From positions 62,001 to 126,000 of the forward strand of contig CAZDJK010000052.1 of the NCBI GenBank assembly GCA_964505725.1: 64,000 nt of DNA, in the 5' to 3' direction. A model generated the notes under the pieces. That model was not told the origin of the DNA. It searched no databases and worked only from the letters and a program-made list of their open reading frames with translations. The stretch is from CAVRJC01 sp964505725 (GTDB lineage: Bacteria > Actinomycetota > Acidimicrobiia > IMCC26256 > DASPTH01). Position numbers and translations under genes: made by a program. Below, one piece after another: positions 1 to 8,374 of this stretch. Every line of letters starts with the position of its first letter. The stretch's first letter is position 1.

Positions 1-426
1 CGGCACCAGGCCCACCAGGATGAGACCGGTCATCTCGAGCCAGTCGCGGGCGGGCATGTGCACACCGAGCGCGATGCCCGACGCGTACAGCACGACGATG
101 GTGAGCGACGCCAACGCGTACGCGGTCACCAGCTTCGCCCGGAAGTAGGACCGGGCCGACAGCGGTGTGATGCGCAGCTGGCGGTTCCATCCCACCGAGC
201 GCTCGACCGAGATGCGCGAGCCGCACGACAGCATCGCGGTCATCGCGCCCCACGTGAGCATGCCCGTCATGTAGTAGAGCGTGAACGGGAGGCCGGCGAG
301 GCTGGAATTGCGGTTCGGACCCGCGACGAGGAAGAACAGCACGACCGGGAACGCGATCGACAGGATCAGGAAGCGCAGGTTGCGGAACGTGCGCAGCAGC
401 TCGAAGCCGGTGTAGTTCGCGAGCAT
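1..426 (-). CDS. ABC-2 type transporter permease, partial (3' end outside window)
   Basis: The visible 142 codons encode the N-terminal part of a membrane permease. It has a cytoplasmic start, a hydrophobic segment around residues 18-36 (LILSIAFPVVLFFLVAG), a second around 45-65 and a third around 110-130. This is the pattern of ABC-2 exporter permeases. The ATG overlaps the stop of the upstream ATPase gene (TGATG), so the two genes are translated together and very probably form one exporter. The substrate cannot be read from the sequence. The gene runs off the left edge of the window. Confidence 0.85.
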   Translation of the reverse strand, partial: MLANYTGFELLRTFRNLRFLILSIAFPVVLFFLVAGPNRNSSLAGLPFTLYYMTGMLTWGAMTAMLSCGSRISVERSVGWNRQLRITPLSARSYFRAKLVTAYALASLTIVVLYASGIALGVHMPARDWLEMTGLILVGLVP

Positions 427-1400
427 CACCAGGCACCCTCGGCGCCCTGGGGACCGTCGGTGTCGTCGTCGCCGGTGAGCTCGAGGAACGCCTCCTCGAG
501 CCCGGCGCCGTGCACGTCGATGTCGTGCGCGGCCGGGTACCGCTGCAGCAACGCGCGGAGCGCGGCGTCCGAATCGGTGCACGTCAGCGTGACGGCCGTG
601 CCGTGCAAGTCGACGTTGGTCACTCCCGGGAGCGTGGCGAGGTCCGCGGGCGCCGCGGCGGTGATGCTGGCGCGGATGGTCCGGAGCCCGACCGTCGCCT
701 TGATCTCGCTCGACGATCCGTCGGCGACGATCTCGCCGTGCGCGAGGAGGATCACCCGGTCCGAGTAGGCGTCGGCCTCCTCGAGGTAGTGCGTGGCGAA
801 CAGCACCGTCCGCCGCTCGGCCACGAACTCGCGCATCGCGGCCCAGAACCGGCGGCGCGCCTCGACGTCGAGCGCGACCGTGGGCTCGTCGAGCACCAGG
901 AGCTGCGGGTTCGCCACCAACGCGATCGCGAGCCGCACCCGCTGGGTCTGGCCGCCCGAGAGCTTCTGGGTGCGGCGGTCGCCGATGTCCTGGATGCCCG
1001 TCCGCCCCATCACCTCGTCGACGCCGAGCGGATCCGGGTAGAGGGAGGCGATCATGGTCACGAGCTCGCGGACGGTCAGGTCACGGATGAGCTCGCCGGT
1101 CTGGAGCATGGCGCCCACGTGCCCTCCCGCCACCGCGTCGGATGGGGTGCGCCCGAACACCCGGACCTGCCCCAAGTCGGGCGGGGCGAGGCCCAGGACC
1201 ATGTCGATGGTTGTCGACTTCCCGGCGCCGTTGGGCCCGAGGAGCGCCACGGTCTCCCCGGGGCGGATCGCGGTCGAGATGCCGCGCACCGCACGGACCG
1301 GGCCGAACGACTTCGTGAGGCCCTCGAGCTCGATGCCCCAGACGTCGGTGTCGGTCGTCGCCATCCACGACCCAGTGTTGCCGATGTCCCGGGTCGCCAT
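426..1400 (-). CDS. ABC transporter ATP-binding protein (ABC-2 exporter)
   Basis: This is the nucleotide-binding subunit of an ABC exporter that hydrolyses ATP at the cytoplasmic membrane. Walker A GPNGAGKS lies near residue 55, the signature LSGGQTQR near 148 and Walker B LLVLDEP near 168, followed by the H-loop (FATHYLEEAD). The ~80-residue C-terminal extension is usual for CcmA/DrrA-like exporters. Two in-frame ATGs exist, at 1400 and 1364 (MATTDTDV). The family normally starts close to the second, so the first 12 residues are uncertain. It overlaps the permease gene and is divergent from the methyltransferase at 1443. Confidence 0.92.
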   Translation of the reverse strand: MATRDIGNTGSWMATTDTDVWGIELEGLTKSFGPVRAVRGISTAIRPGETVALLGPNGAGKSTTIDMVLGLAPPDLGQVRVFGRTPSDAVAGGHVGAMLQTGELIRDLTVRELVTMIASLYPDPLGVDEVMGRTGIQDIGDRRTQKLSGGQTQRVRLAIALVANPQLLVLDEPTVALDVEARRRFWAAMREFVAERRTVLFATHYLEEADAYSDRVILLAHGEIVADGSSSEIKATVGLRTIRASITAAAPADLATLPGVTNVDLHGTAVTLTCTDSDAALRALLQRYPAAHDIDVHGAGLEEAFLELTGDDDTDGPQGAEGAW

Positions 1401-1442
1401 GCCGCCGCCACTCGCGGCCGACGGGCGTGACAGGCTCGGCGC

Positions 1443-2267
1443 ATGAGCTCACAGGCCGAGTACTGGAACGAGGTGGCGGGGAAGCAGTGGGTCGAGGCGG
1501 AGGAGCTGCTCGATCGTCAGCTTGCGCCGCTCGGAGCGCTCGCGCTCACCGCTGCCGCGGTGCGGACGGGAGAACGCGTGCTCGACGTCGGGTGCGGCTG
1601 CGGCGCGACCACGGCGGATCTCGCGTCGGCGGTGGGGCCGACGGGGCGGGTCACCGGGCTCGACCTCTCGGCGCCGATGCTGGCACGCGCCCGTGAGCGG
1701 GTCCGGGACCCGAACGTGGACCTCGTGCTCGGCGACGCGGCGACCCATGCGTTGCCGCACGACGCGTTCGACCTCACGTTCTCACGCTTCGGCGTGATGT
1801 TCTTCGACGAGCCCGCGGCCGCGTTCGCGCACCTGCGCTCGGGGTTGCGGGCCGATGGGCGCATCACGTGGGTCGTCTGGCAGCGGCCGGACGTGAACTA
1901 TTGGGCGTCGGTGCCGCTCGCCGCGGTACGCGGCCTGGTGGAGATCCCGGCGCCCGACCCGTACGCGCCGGGGCCGTTCAGCCTCGCCGACCCCGATCAC
2001 CTCACGCGGCTCCTCTCGACGGCCGGCTACCGCGACGTCGCCCTCGCCGGCCACGAGCTCGAGCTGGCGGTGGGGGGCGGGTTGCCGCTCGCCGATGCGG
2101 TCGAGTTCCTGCTCGACCACGGCCCCGTCTTCCGCGTGCTCGGGCGGGCGCCCGCCGACGTGCGGGCGGCCGCGCGCGACCGGCTCCTCGACGCGCTCGC
2201 GCCCTACGAGAAGCCGAGCGGCGTGTGGTTCGCCGCCGCGGTCTGGGTGGTCACCGCCCACCCCTGA
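1443..2267 (+). CDS. class I SAM-dependent methyltransferase
   Basis: The 274-residue protein has the Rossmann-type S-adenosylmethionine fold. Motif I VLDVGCGCGATT is near residues 46-57, the acidic end of beta-2 is GLDLSAPML, and motif II-like GDAATHALPHDAFDLTFSRFG is near 98-118. It resembles the UbiE/Methyltransf_11 group that modifies small molecules. The substrate is unknown. The gene stands alone, divergent from the ABC exporter and convergent with the thiolase gene. A hairpin-forming repeat (2270-2320) follows directly after the stop codon and probably ends transcription. Confidence 0.88.
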   Translation: MSSQAEYWNEVAGKQWVEAEELLDRQLAPLGALALTAAAVRTGERVLDVGCGCGATTADLASAVGPTGRVTGLDLSAPMLARARERVRDPNVDLVLGDAATHALPHDAFDLTFSRFGVMFFDEPAAAFAHLRSGLRADGRITWVVWQRPDVNYWASVPLAAVRGLVEIPAPDPYAPGPFSLADPDHLTRLLSTAGYRDVALAGHELELAVGGGLPLADAVEFLLDHGPVFRVLGRAPADVRAAARDRLLDALAPYEKPSGVWFAAAVWVVTAHP

Positions 2268-2269
2268 TC

Positions 2270-2320
2270 CAAGGTTGCGTCGCTCAGGCCGCCTATTCCG
2301 GCGCGAGTGACGCAACCTTG
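2270..2320. repeat. palindromic intergenic repeat, copy 1 (bidirectional terminator-like)
   Basis: Left arm CAAGGTTGCGTCGCT (2270-2284) pairs with right arm AGTGACGCAACCTTG (2306-2320) over 15 positions with a single G:U pair. The 21-nt loop can form a further GCCG/CGGC stem (2288-2291 with 2299-2302). It sits exactly between the convergent methyltransferase and thiolase genes, so it can act as a terminator in both directions. A clearly related element lies at 28010-28057 in inverted orientation. Confidence 0.85.
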
Positions 2321-2332
2321 CAGTGACTCGGG

Positions 2333-3529
2333 CTAGAGCGACGCCTTCTCGAGGATGTGGATGCCGCAGGCAGAACCGAGGCCGATGACGTGCGCCATCC
2401 CCACCTTGGCCCCCTCGATCTGGCGGTCGCCCGCCTCGCCGCGGAGCTGGGTGGTGATCTCGTACACGCCGGCCGCACCGGTCATGCCGATGGGGTGGCC
2501 CTTCGAGAGCAGGCCGCCGGAGGCGTTGACCGGGATCTTCCCGTCGCGCCAGGGGGCCCGCGAGTCGATGAAGGCACCCGCGCCGCCCGGCTCGCACAGG
2601 CCGAGGTTGTCGTAGTGGAGCAGCTCGGCGGTAGCGAAGCAGTCGTGGAGCTCGACCAGGTCGAGATCATCCGGGCCGATGCCGGCGAGCTCGTACGCCT
2701 GCTTGGCGGCGGTCCGCGTGAGCGTGTTCACGTCGACCTGCGACTCACCGCCCTCGACCCACGGGTCGCTCGTGAGCACCGACGCGCTGACCTTCACCGC
2801 GCGCTTCTGCTGCTCGAGTGACAACGTGCGGAGCTTCGACTCCGACACGAGCACGATCGCCGCGGCGCCGTCGCCGGTGGGGCAGCACATCGGGAGCGTG
2901 TTCGGGTAGGAGATCACGCGTGCGTTCATGATCTCCTCAAGGGTGAAGGCCTTCTGGTACTGCGCGAGGGGGTTGAGGGTGGAGTGCGCGTGGTTCTTCT
3001 CGGCGATCTTGGCGAACTGCTCGAAACCCACGCCGTCGTGCTCGTACGCGTATTCCATCCCGGCCATGCCGAACACGGCGGGCATGGTGCCGGAGCCGAG
3101 GTACCCGTCGAGACCCATCACGCTGCCGGAGCGGCCGCCGGGCTCGAACACCTTCTTCGCCGACCGCGCTGCGTTCCCGGCGAGGAGGCCCATCTTGCCC
3201 ATCTGCTCGACGCCGATGGCGAGGCCGATGTCGGACTCACCCGCCTTGATCGACATGTACGCGGTGCGCACCGCGGTGGCGCCGGTGGCGCACGCGTTGG
3301 TGACGTTGTAGACGGGGATGCCGGTCTGGCCGATCTGCTTCATGATCGCCTGGCCGACGCCACCCGCGTACTGGCTCCCGGCCGCCATCACGTTCACGTC
3401 GAACATCGTGATGCCGGCGTCCTCGAGCGCGGCGGTGGTGGCGTCGTACGCGAGGTCGACCACGTCCTTCTCGGGGTAGCGGTCGATCTTGGTCATGTTC
3501 GCGCCGAGCACCCATACGGAATCAGCCAT
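2333..3529 (-). CDS. thiolase family / lipid-transfer (SCPx-type) thiolase
   Basis: This 398-residue protein belongs to the thiolase superfamily, in the branch of non-specific lipid-transfer (SCPx/Ltp) thiolases that act on CoA-linked lipids. The nucleophilic cysteine is Cys80 in NVTNACATGA. The conserved GGLLSKGHPIGMTGA histidine motif is near residue 340 and a second cysteine lies in GLGSACGIHIL at the C-terminus. The gene directly follows a DUF35 zinc-ribbon/OB-fold gene with a 24-bp gap. Ltp2/ChsH2-type complexes of sterol side-chain breakdown pair such a thiolase with a DUF35 protein, so a similar aldolase or thiolase complex is likely here. The true substrate is unknown. Confidence 0.9.
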   Translation of the reverse strand: MADSVWVLGANMTKIDRYPEKDVVDLAYDATTAALEDAGITMFDVNVMAAGSQYAGGVGQAIMKQIGQTGIPVYNVTNACATGATAVRTAYMSIKAGESDIGLAIGVEQMGKMGLLAGNAARSAKKVFEPGGRSGSVMGLDGYLGSGTMPAVFGMAGMEYAYEHDGVGFEQFAKIAEKNHAHSTLNPLAQYQKAFTLEEIMNARVISYPNTLPMCCPTGDGAAAIVLVSESKLRTLSLEQQKRAVKVSASVLTSDPWVEGGESQVDVNTLTRTAAKQAYELAGIGPDDLDLVELHDCFATAELLHYDNLGLCEPGGAGAFIDSRAPWRDGKIPVNASGGLLSKGHPIGMTGAAGVYEITTQLRGEAGDRQIEGAKVGMAHVIGLGSACGIHILEKASL

Positions 3530-3553
3530 TTCGGTTTCCCTTCTCTCCCTCGC

Positions 3554-3952
3554 TCAGGCGGGCTCGAAGCCGAATGCGACGGCTTCGGTGCCCTCGTCGT
3601 CGGTGCCGGCGACGTAGGTGGCCAGTCGGACCTTCATTCCCAATGAGACCTTCGACGGGTCGGGATCGACGTTGATGACGTTCGTCTTCACGTCGCCGCC
3701 CCCGTCGAGATCGATGACGCTCGAGACGTACGGCACCGGAACGCCCGGTGCCGCCTGGTGCACGATGGCAAACGTCCGGACCACCCCGGATGTTCCGAGC
3801 GTGCGTTCGTGGAACGTCGTGTTGGTGCAGTGCCCGCAGGCGTTGCGGCGGTCGAGGTACAGCGCGCCGCACTTGTCGCACTCGTGGGCGACGAGGTGCG
3901 GTTCGCCGTCGTCGAGCACCAGGTAGCTGACGATCGGCACTTGCTTCGCCAT
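3554..3952 (-). CDS. Zn-ribbon/OB-fold DUF35 protein, thiolase partner
   Basis: The 132-residue protein has an N-terminal rubredoxin-like zinc ribbon formed by CDKC and CGHC (residues about 24-41), followed by an OB fold (VVRTFAIVHQ..., residues 55-115). DUF35 proteins form complexes with thiolase-fold enzymes and help hold the acyl-CoA. It lies upstream of, and in the same operon as, the lipid-transfer thiolase, which supports that partnership. Nothing in the sequence indicates the substrate. Confidence 0.88.
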   Translation of the reverse strand: MAKQVPIVSYLVLDDGEPHLVAHECDKCGALYLDRRNACGHCTNTTFHERTLGTSGVVRTFAIVHQAAPGVPVPYVSSVIDLDGGGDVKTNVINVDPDPSKVSLGMKVRLATYVAGTDDEGTEAVAFGFEPA

Positions 3953-4032
3953 GGGTCTCCCGCTCTCTCGGTCGGCTCGTACGGTAGCCCGTCGACCTCT
4001 CGGCGCACCGGTCCTCGGGGCGACGCGCGAGC

Positions 4033-6084
4033 CTACGGAATCCCGGTCACGGCGTGCACGACGACGTCACCAGACGTCCGGCACGTCTCGGCCTCGGCCG
4101 GGTACCGGGTGCTCGCGAAGGTGCGTCCCGGCGTGAGGTAGCGGACCCCGTCGGAGCCCCCAGCGAACGGTGTGGTCCACGCCGAGCTGCGCGGGGCACC
4201 CGCGGTGGTCGGTCGCGTCACCGCCCGCACGGTGAGCGGAGCGTCCGGTCCCGTTGTCGTCGTGGTGACGCCGACCCCCTGGCCGGTGACGGCAATTCCG
4301 TTCGCGGTCACCCGGACGGTCACGGTGGCGGCCGGCGCGCTCGCGGTCGGCGGCAACACGGCGGTCGCGCGGTATCGGCCGGCGGTGACGTCGATCTGCC
4401 CACCGCCCGCATCCGGTGTGAGCACCGCGACCGTGAGCGTGACCGATGCCGCGCGCCGCTCGGTGAGCCGCTCGAGTCGCGCGCCGCGACCGGTCACGAG
4501 TGCCTGCGACGGCTCGGTGCCGCGCGGGAACCGGTGCGAGCCGAGCGGTGTCTGCGCGGTGAACGCGCAACCGGCGAGCCGGTACGGCACGTGGCCGGGG
4601 TAGCGGTCGAGGAGCGCGAGGTCGACATTGCCGTTGGCGACCACGTACACGTCATCGTTCGTGGGCGGGCCGGGCGACAGGGTGTAGCGGTCGAGCACGG
4701 TCGTGCCCACGTAGTCGCCGGGCAGGAACACGAGCGCGGGACGGTCGCGGTCGGTGGCAGCGGCGAGGAGGTCATAGGGCTGCGCCCGCGCGTCGCGTTC
4801 GCCGAGCGCGGTCGAGACCGCGTCGCCGAGACCGATGCCGGTGGTGGTGAGTGCGACGACCGCGAGCGCGACGAGTGCCCACCGGTGCCATGCCCACACC
4901 TGGCGCGCACCTTCCACGCCGAGCACCGCCAACGGCACGAGCACGGGGACGAAGTAGTAGGGGCCGAACCGGTCGACGGCCTTCGACAGCAGCGCGATGT
5001 TCGCGAGACCCCAGAAGAAGAGGTAGCCGAAGGGCACGACCACCGCGACCGCGGCGAGCGCGAGGGCGTCGGCGCGCCGGTGCAGCGCGTAGACGCCGAG
5101 CACCGCGAGGAGCACGAGCACAAGGCCGCCGAACGCCCAGTCGCGCAGCGCCCACAGGTTCGCGGCCACCGCGTGCACCCCCTGGCGCGCGCCGAAGTAG
5201 GTCTGCGGTATCCCCGACGGGAGCAGGCCCCGGTACCCGAAGCCGAGCCGATCGGTGCTGCTCCACAAGGAGTACGGCAGCTTCCACGGGACGCCGGTGA
5301 CGTACGTGTTGTACGCGCCCTGGGCGACGACGACGGGCGCCGCGCCGGCGAGTGTCCACGCCGCGGCGGCCCCCAGCGTCCGGACGTCGCGTCGCAGCGT
5401 CCATACCGCCCAGAGCACGAACGGCAGGAGCGTGAGCACCGCGTCGTACGGACGCGCGCAGAACGCGAGCGCTCCGAGCACTCCCGCCGCCACGAGCGCG
5501 CGTCGCTCCGTGCCCGGCACGCCGCGCAGGAGGGCGGCGGCAGCGAGGGTCCACAGCCCGCCGAAGAGCACGTAGGAGAGGAGCGTCGTGCTCTGGACGA
5601 TGGTCAGGGGTGACAACACCACCAGGGCCGCGGCGACCGCCGCCGTGGCTCGCGACCGGAGCACCGCGAGCGCCAGCGCGTAGCTCCCGAGGAGGAAGAG
5701 GAGCGCGGCCAGCGCGAGCGCGACGCGCGTGACCGAGAGCAGCGTCGTGACCGCGAGCACCGCCGGCCACACCAGGTTGTACTTGAAGATGTAGCCGTGG
5801 TCGGTCGCCGACGCGAACCACGGTTGGAAGCTCCGGGCGATCGCACCCGCGGGCACCGACACTGCCAGCCGGCCGTGGGCAAGCAGGTCGGCCTGGTGGA
5901 GGTAGGCCTGCTCGTCCAGGTTGGTCGAGAGCTCGGGCTCGAGCCAGGCCGAGCCGGCCACTGCCCATACCGAGACCGCGACCGCGAGCAGCGCGAGCAC
6001 GAACGCGGGCCAGCGCGGCTCGGGCGCGCGCGCCGATGCCTCGGGTTGCGTGTCCGCGCCGGGCCGCGGCTCCGGCTCGGTCAT
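4033..6084 (-). CDS. GT-C fold membrane glycosyltransferase (GT39-like)
   Basis: This is a polytopic membrane protein of about 683 residues. A proline/glutamate-rich cytoplasmic N-terminus is followed by many hydrophobic helices and a C-terminal soluble domain from roughly residue 420. The first external loop carries the acidic pair in TNLDEQAYLHQ, the hallmark position of GT39/GT83-like enzymes that use polyprenyl-phosphate sugars. A paralogue with the same plan is at 25972-27981. ATG at 6084 is preferred over GTG at 6090 because a TAGGCT -10 box ends 9 nt before the ATG. It is divergent from the GT87-like gene. Donor and acceptor are unknown. Confidence 0.78.
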   Translation of the reverse strand: MTEPEPRPGADTQPEASARAPEPRWPAFVLALLAVAVSVWAVAGSAWLEPELSTNLDEQAYLHQADLLAHGRLAVSVPAGAIARSFQPWFASATDHGYIFKYNLVWPAVLAVTTLLSVTRVALALAALLFLLGSYALALAVLRSRATAAVAAALVVLSPLTIVQSTTLLSYVLFGGLWTLAAAALLRGVPGTERRALVAAGVLGALAFCARPYDAVLTLLPFVLWAVWTLRRDVRTLGAAAAWTLAGAAPVVVAQGAYNTYVTGVPWKLPYSLWSSTDRLGFGYRGLLPSGIPQTYFGARQGVHAVAANLWALRDWAFGGLVLVLLAVLGVYALHRRADALALAAVAVVVPFGYLFFWGLANIALLSKAVDRFGPYYFVPVLVPLAVLGVEGARQVWAWHRWALVALAVVALTTTGIGLGDAVSTALGERDARAQPYDLLAAATDRDRPALVFLPGDYVGTTVLDRYTLSPGPPTNDDVYVVANGNVDLALLDRYPGHVPYRLAGCAFTAQTPLGSHRFPRGTEPSQALVTGRGARLERLTERRAASVTLTVAVLTPDAGGGQIDVTAGRYRATAVLPPTASAPAATVTVRVTANGIAVTGQGVGVTTTTTGPDAPLTVRAVTRPTTAGAPRSSAWTTPFAGGSDGVRYLTPGRTFASTRYPAEAETCRTSGDVVVHAVTGIP

Positions 6085-6093
6085 CGCCACGGG

Positions 6094-6153
6094 AGCCTAC
6101 CGACGTGAGGTCCCGACGCCGGGCACGAGCGCGCGCCGGGCCGCCGCTACCCT
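6094..6153. promoter_or_regulatory. divergent promoter region of two glycosyltransferase genes
   Basis: On the minus strand TAGGCT (6099-6094) fits the TAnnnT -10 consensus and places transcription start next to the ATG at 6084. On the plus strand TACCCT (6148-6153) would give a leader of about 33 nt containing the ribosome site GGAGGA (6176-6181) before GTG 6193. No clear -35 boxes are seen. Confidence 0.4.
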
Positions 6154-6192
6154 GCGGCAGCGACCGGGCCGACGACGGAGGATCGCGAGCGC

Positions 6193-7497
6193 GTGACCAT
6201 CGCGCAGAGCCGCAAGCTGCTGTACGTTGTCGCCGCACTCGGGATCGCCTTCGGCATCCTGCTGTTCGCGGTGCACAGCCACGATTACCTCGAGACGATC
6301 CCGTCGTCGGACTTCGCGATCAACCGCGCCGCTGCACAGCAGATGCTCGACGGGCAGCCGCTGTACAACCGGGCGGAGGCGCGGGCGCGCGTGCTCCGTG
6401 ACGCCGGCGGCGCGGCGCAGGACGCCTTCCTCGGCACCTACTCCAGCTTCATCGGACCGCCGTCGACCGCGCTCTTCTACACGCCGTGGGCGCACATCGG
6501 CTACGACGACGCGCGGACGAGCTTCGACGTCGTGGAGCTGTTGTGCATGCTCGGCGCGATCGCGGTCACGGGGCTCGCGGTCCCGCGCCGCGACCGCCTG
6601 CTGGCGTGGCTCGTGGGCACCGCCGCGCTCGTCATCTTCTTCCCCGTGATCTCGACCCTCGCGCTCGGCCAGGTCGACGGCTTCGTGATCCTGTCGTTAG
6701 GGGTGGCGCTTTGGGCGACGGTCCGGGAACGATGGTGGATCGTCGGCGCCGCGCTCGGGGTCGCAGTCGTCTTGAAGATCAGCCCGTGGATCGTGCTCCT
6801 GTTCCTCTTGCTACGCGGGCGTCGCTACTGGAAGCAGCTCCTGATCGGAGCCACGGCCGCGGTCGCGGTGCTCCTCGTCGCGAGCGCGATCGTCGGCGGA
6901 CGACCGCACGACTTCATCACGTGGGTGAACGACGTCGCGCCCACCCTCGCCCGCGGGAACCGCAGCGTGGAGAACCAGTCGGTGCCCGCGTTGCTGGCCC
7001 GGCTGTTCACCGGCGCGCACGACATCGTCGAGACGTCGACCTCGCTCGGTGCCCTCCGCTACCTCGGGTACCTCGGGGGGCTCGCGGGCGCGGTCGGCCT
7101 GTGGTGGTGGCGGCGCGACCGTCCCTACGAGCCGCTCGAGATGGGCGCGGTCATCCTGCTCGCGCTGCTGTGCGGTCCGATCTCGTGGGAGCACTACCTC
7201 ACGTGGGCGATCATCCCGCTCATGCTCCTCGCCGACCCGGCGCGCTTCGCGGGGTCACGTGCGCGCGTGGTGGTGCTGCTGGGGCTGCTCGGCGGGGCGA
7301 CCGCGCTGTTGGCGCTCCCGGTGAAGTACCCGACGCCGCAGCAGGTTGCCGCGCACTGGTACTACCGGCCGTACTCCGCGGCCGGTACGGTCGGGATCAT
7401 CGTGTATCTCGGCGTCGCGCTGTACTTCCTACGCGGCAGCGGGGCCGGCCGTGCTGAGCTCGACGACGTTGCCGTCCGGGTCCTCCAGGAACGCTGA
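6193..7497 (+). CDS. GT87-like (DUF2029) membrane glycosyltransferase
   Basis: The 434-residue membrane protein matches the GT87 plan. It has an N-terminal helix, a conserved aspartate in SSDFAINRAA (near residue 40) on the first external loop, PLYN-type and GPPSTALFYTPWA motifs, and 9-11 helices ending in short basic loops. GT87 members are polyprenol-phosphate-mannose-dependent mannosyltransferases of lipoglycan or arabinogalactan-type envelopes. That activity is inferred here from family only. The start is GTG behind a GGAGGA site. Its last 69 bp overlap the opposite-strand VOC gene, an unusually long convergent overlap. Confidence 0.82.
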   Translation: MTIAQSRKLLYVVAALGIAFGILLFAVHSHDYLETIPSSDFAINRAAAQQMLDGQPLYNRAEARARVLRDAGGAAQDAFLGTYSSFIGPPSTALFYTPWAHIGYDDARTSFDVVELLCMLGAIAVTGLAVPRRDRLLAWLVGTAALVIFFPVISTLALGQVDGFVILSLGVALWATVRERWWIVGAALGVAVVLKISPWIVLLFLLLRGRRYWKQLLIGATAAVAVLLVASAIVGGRPHDFITWVNDVAPTLARGNRSVENQSVPALLARLFTGAHDIVETSTSLGALRYLGYLGGLAGAVGLWWWRRDRPYEPLEMGAVILLALLCGPISWEHYLTWAIIPLMLLADPARFAGSRARVVVLLGLLGGATALLALPVKYPTPQQVAAHWYYRPYSAAGTVGIIVYLGVALYFLRGSGAGRAELDDVAVRVLQER

Positions 7498-7851
7498 ACG
7501 CACGGTCACGCCGAAGTCCTCGCGCGAACGCGGCCGCGAGAGCCACTCCGCGCCGCGCGCTTCGAGCGCTGCGACCGTCTCGTCGAACGCGTCGATCGGC
7601 ACGAGCAGCGCGAAGTGCGGGAGCCCGACACGCGCCGGCACCTCGTCGATGTACGAGAGGTGGATCTGCGTGGTGCCCTGTTCGAGCCACGCGCCGCGGA
7701 AGTTGAACCCGGGACGCGGGATCAGGTGGAAGCCGAGCACGTCGGTGTAGAAGGCCACCGAGCGGTCGACGTCGGCGGTGAGGATGTTGACGTGACTGTG
7801 ACCGGTGATGGTGACGGTCGCGGTTGGAGTGGTGCTGGTGTCGGTGGTCAT
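7429..7851 (-). CDS. VOC (glyoxalase/dioxygenase-fold) protein
   Basis: The protein of 140 residues carries the paired beta-alpha-beta3 modules of the vicinal oxygen chelate superfamily. HSHVNILTADVDRSVAFYTD begins module one and HFALLVPIDAFDETVAALEA begins module two. The C-terminal EDPDGNVVEL supplies the usual glutamate metal ligand. Substrate is unknown. Its ATG overlaps the MarR stop codon (ATGA), so both are in one operon. This is consistent with a detoxification or resistance role under MarR control, but that is inference. Confidence 0.87.
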   Translation of the reverse strand: MTTDTSTTPTATVTITGHSHVNILTADVDRSVAFYTDVLGFHLIPRPGFNFRGAWLEQGTTQIHLSYIDEVPARVGLPHFALLVPIDAFDETVAALEARGAEWLSRPRSREDFGVTVRSAFLEDPDGNVVELSTAGPAAA

Positions 7852-8312
7852 GACGACCTCACTTCCGCAACTTCTGCAGGGAGCACCTTCTGATCGGCCT
7901 CGATCAGCTTACGCACGAGGTCGCGGAGCTGCCGCTGTTCCGCAGCGCTGAGCTCGCCGAAGGCGCGCGGCGGCTCGTACAGCAGCGAGAACACGTGCTC
8001 GAGCGTCGCGGTGCCCTCCGGGGTCACGACGAGGCTCTTGGCGCGGCGGTCGGTGGGATGGGGCGCCCGCTCGACGAACCCGCGTGCCTCGAGCGCGTCC
8101 GCCACGCTCGTGACGTACGAGGCATCACAACCCCAATGGCCCGCCAGATCGCTCATGCGGGTCCCGCGTCCGGGGAGGTCGACCAGCGCCTTGAGCAGTC
8201 CGGGCGAGAGGCCGACCTCGCACGCCACCTCGTGCATCCGGTCGTGGGGCTCGCCCTCGAGGAACAGGTCGAGCAGCAGGCGCCACGCATCACGGCCGGC
8301 CTTGACGATCAC
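7848..8312 (-). CDS. MarR family transcriptional regulator
   Basis: The protein of 154 residues has the winged helix-turn-helix of MarR proteins. The recognition region is MSDLAGHWGCDASYVTSVADALEARGFV, followed by the wing with ERAPHPTDRRAKSLVVTPEG. The GTG start at 8312 lies 6 nt after a TACAAT -10 box, so the mRNA is probably leaderless. It is divergent from the DrrAB-type exporter and upstream of a VOC gene. The usual logic would be repression of the exporter and itself until a ligand binds. Confidence 0.9.
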   Translation of the reverse strand: MIVKAGRDAWRLLLDLFLEGEPHDRMHEVACEVGLSPGLLKALVDLPGRGTRMSDLAGHWGCDASYVTSVADALEARGFVERAPHPTDRRAKSLVVTPEGTATLEHVFSLLYEPPRAFGELSAAEQRQLRDLVRKLIEADQKVLPAEVAEVRSS

Positions 8313-8374
8313 GTACCCATTGTACGCACGATATTTGAATCCAGTCCACTATTCATGATGCTAAAGTAAAACCC
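8313..8374. promoter_or_regulatory. divergent leaderless promoters and candidate MarR operator
   Basis: This AT-rich 62-bp gap has TACAAT (8324-8319, minus strand) 6 nt before the marR GTG, and TAAAGT (8362-8367, plus strand) 7 nt before the exporter ATG. No Shine-Dalgarno site precedes either start. Between them lies an interrupted inverted repeat TGAAT-N10-ATTCA (8336-8355), placed where a bound MarR dimer would cover both promoters. The operator is inferred. Confidence 0.55.
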
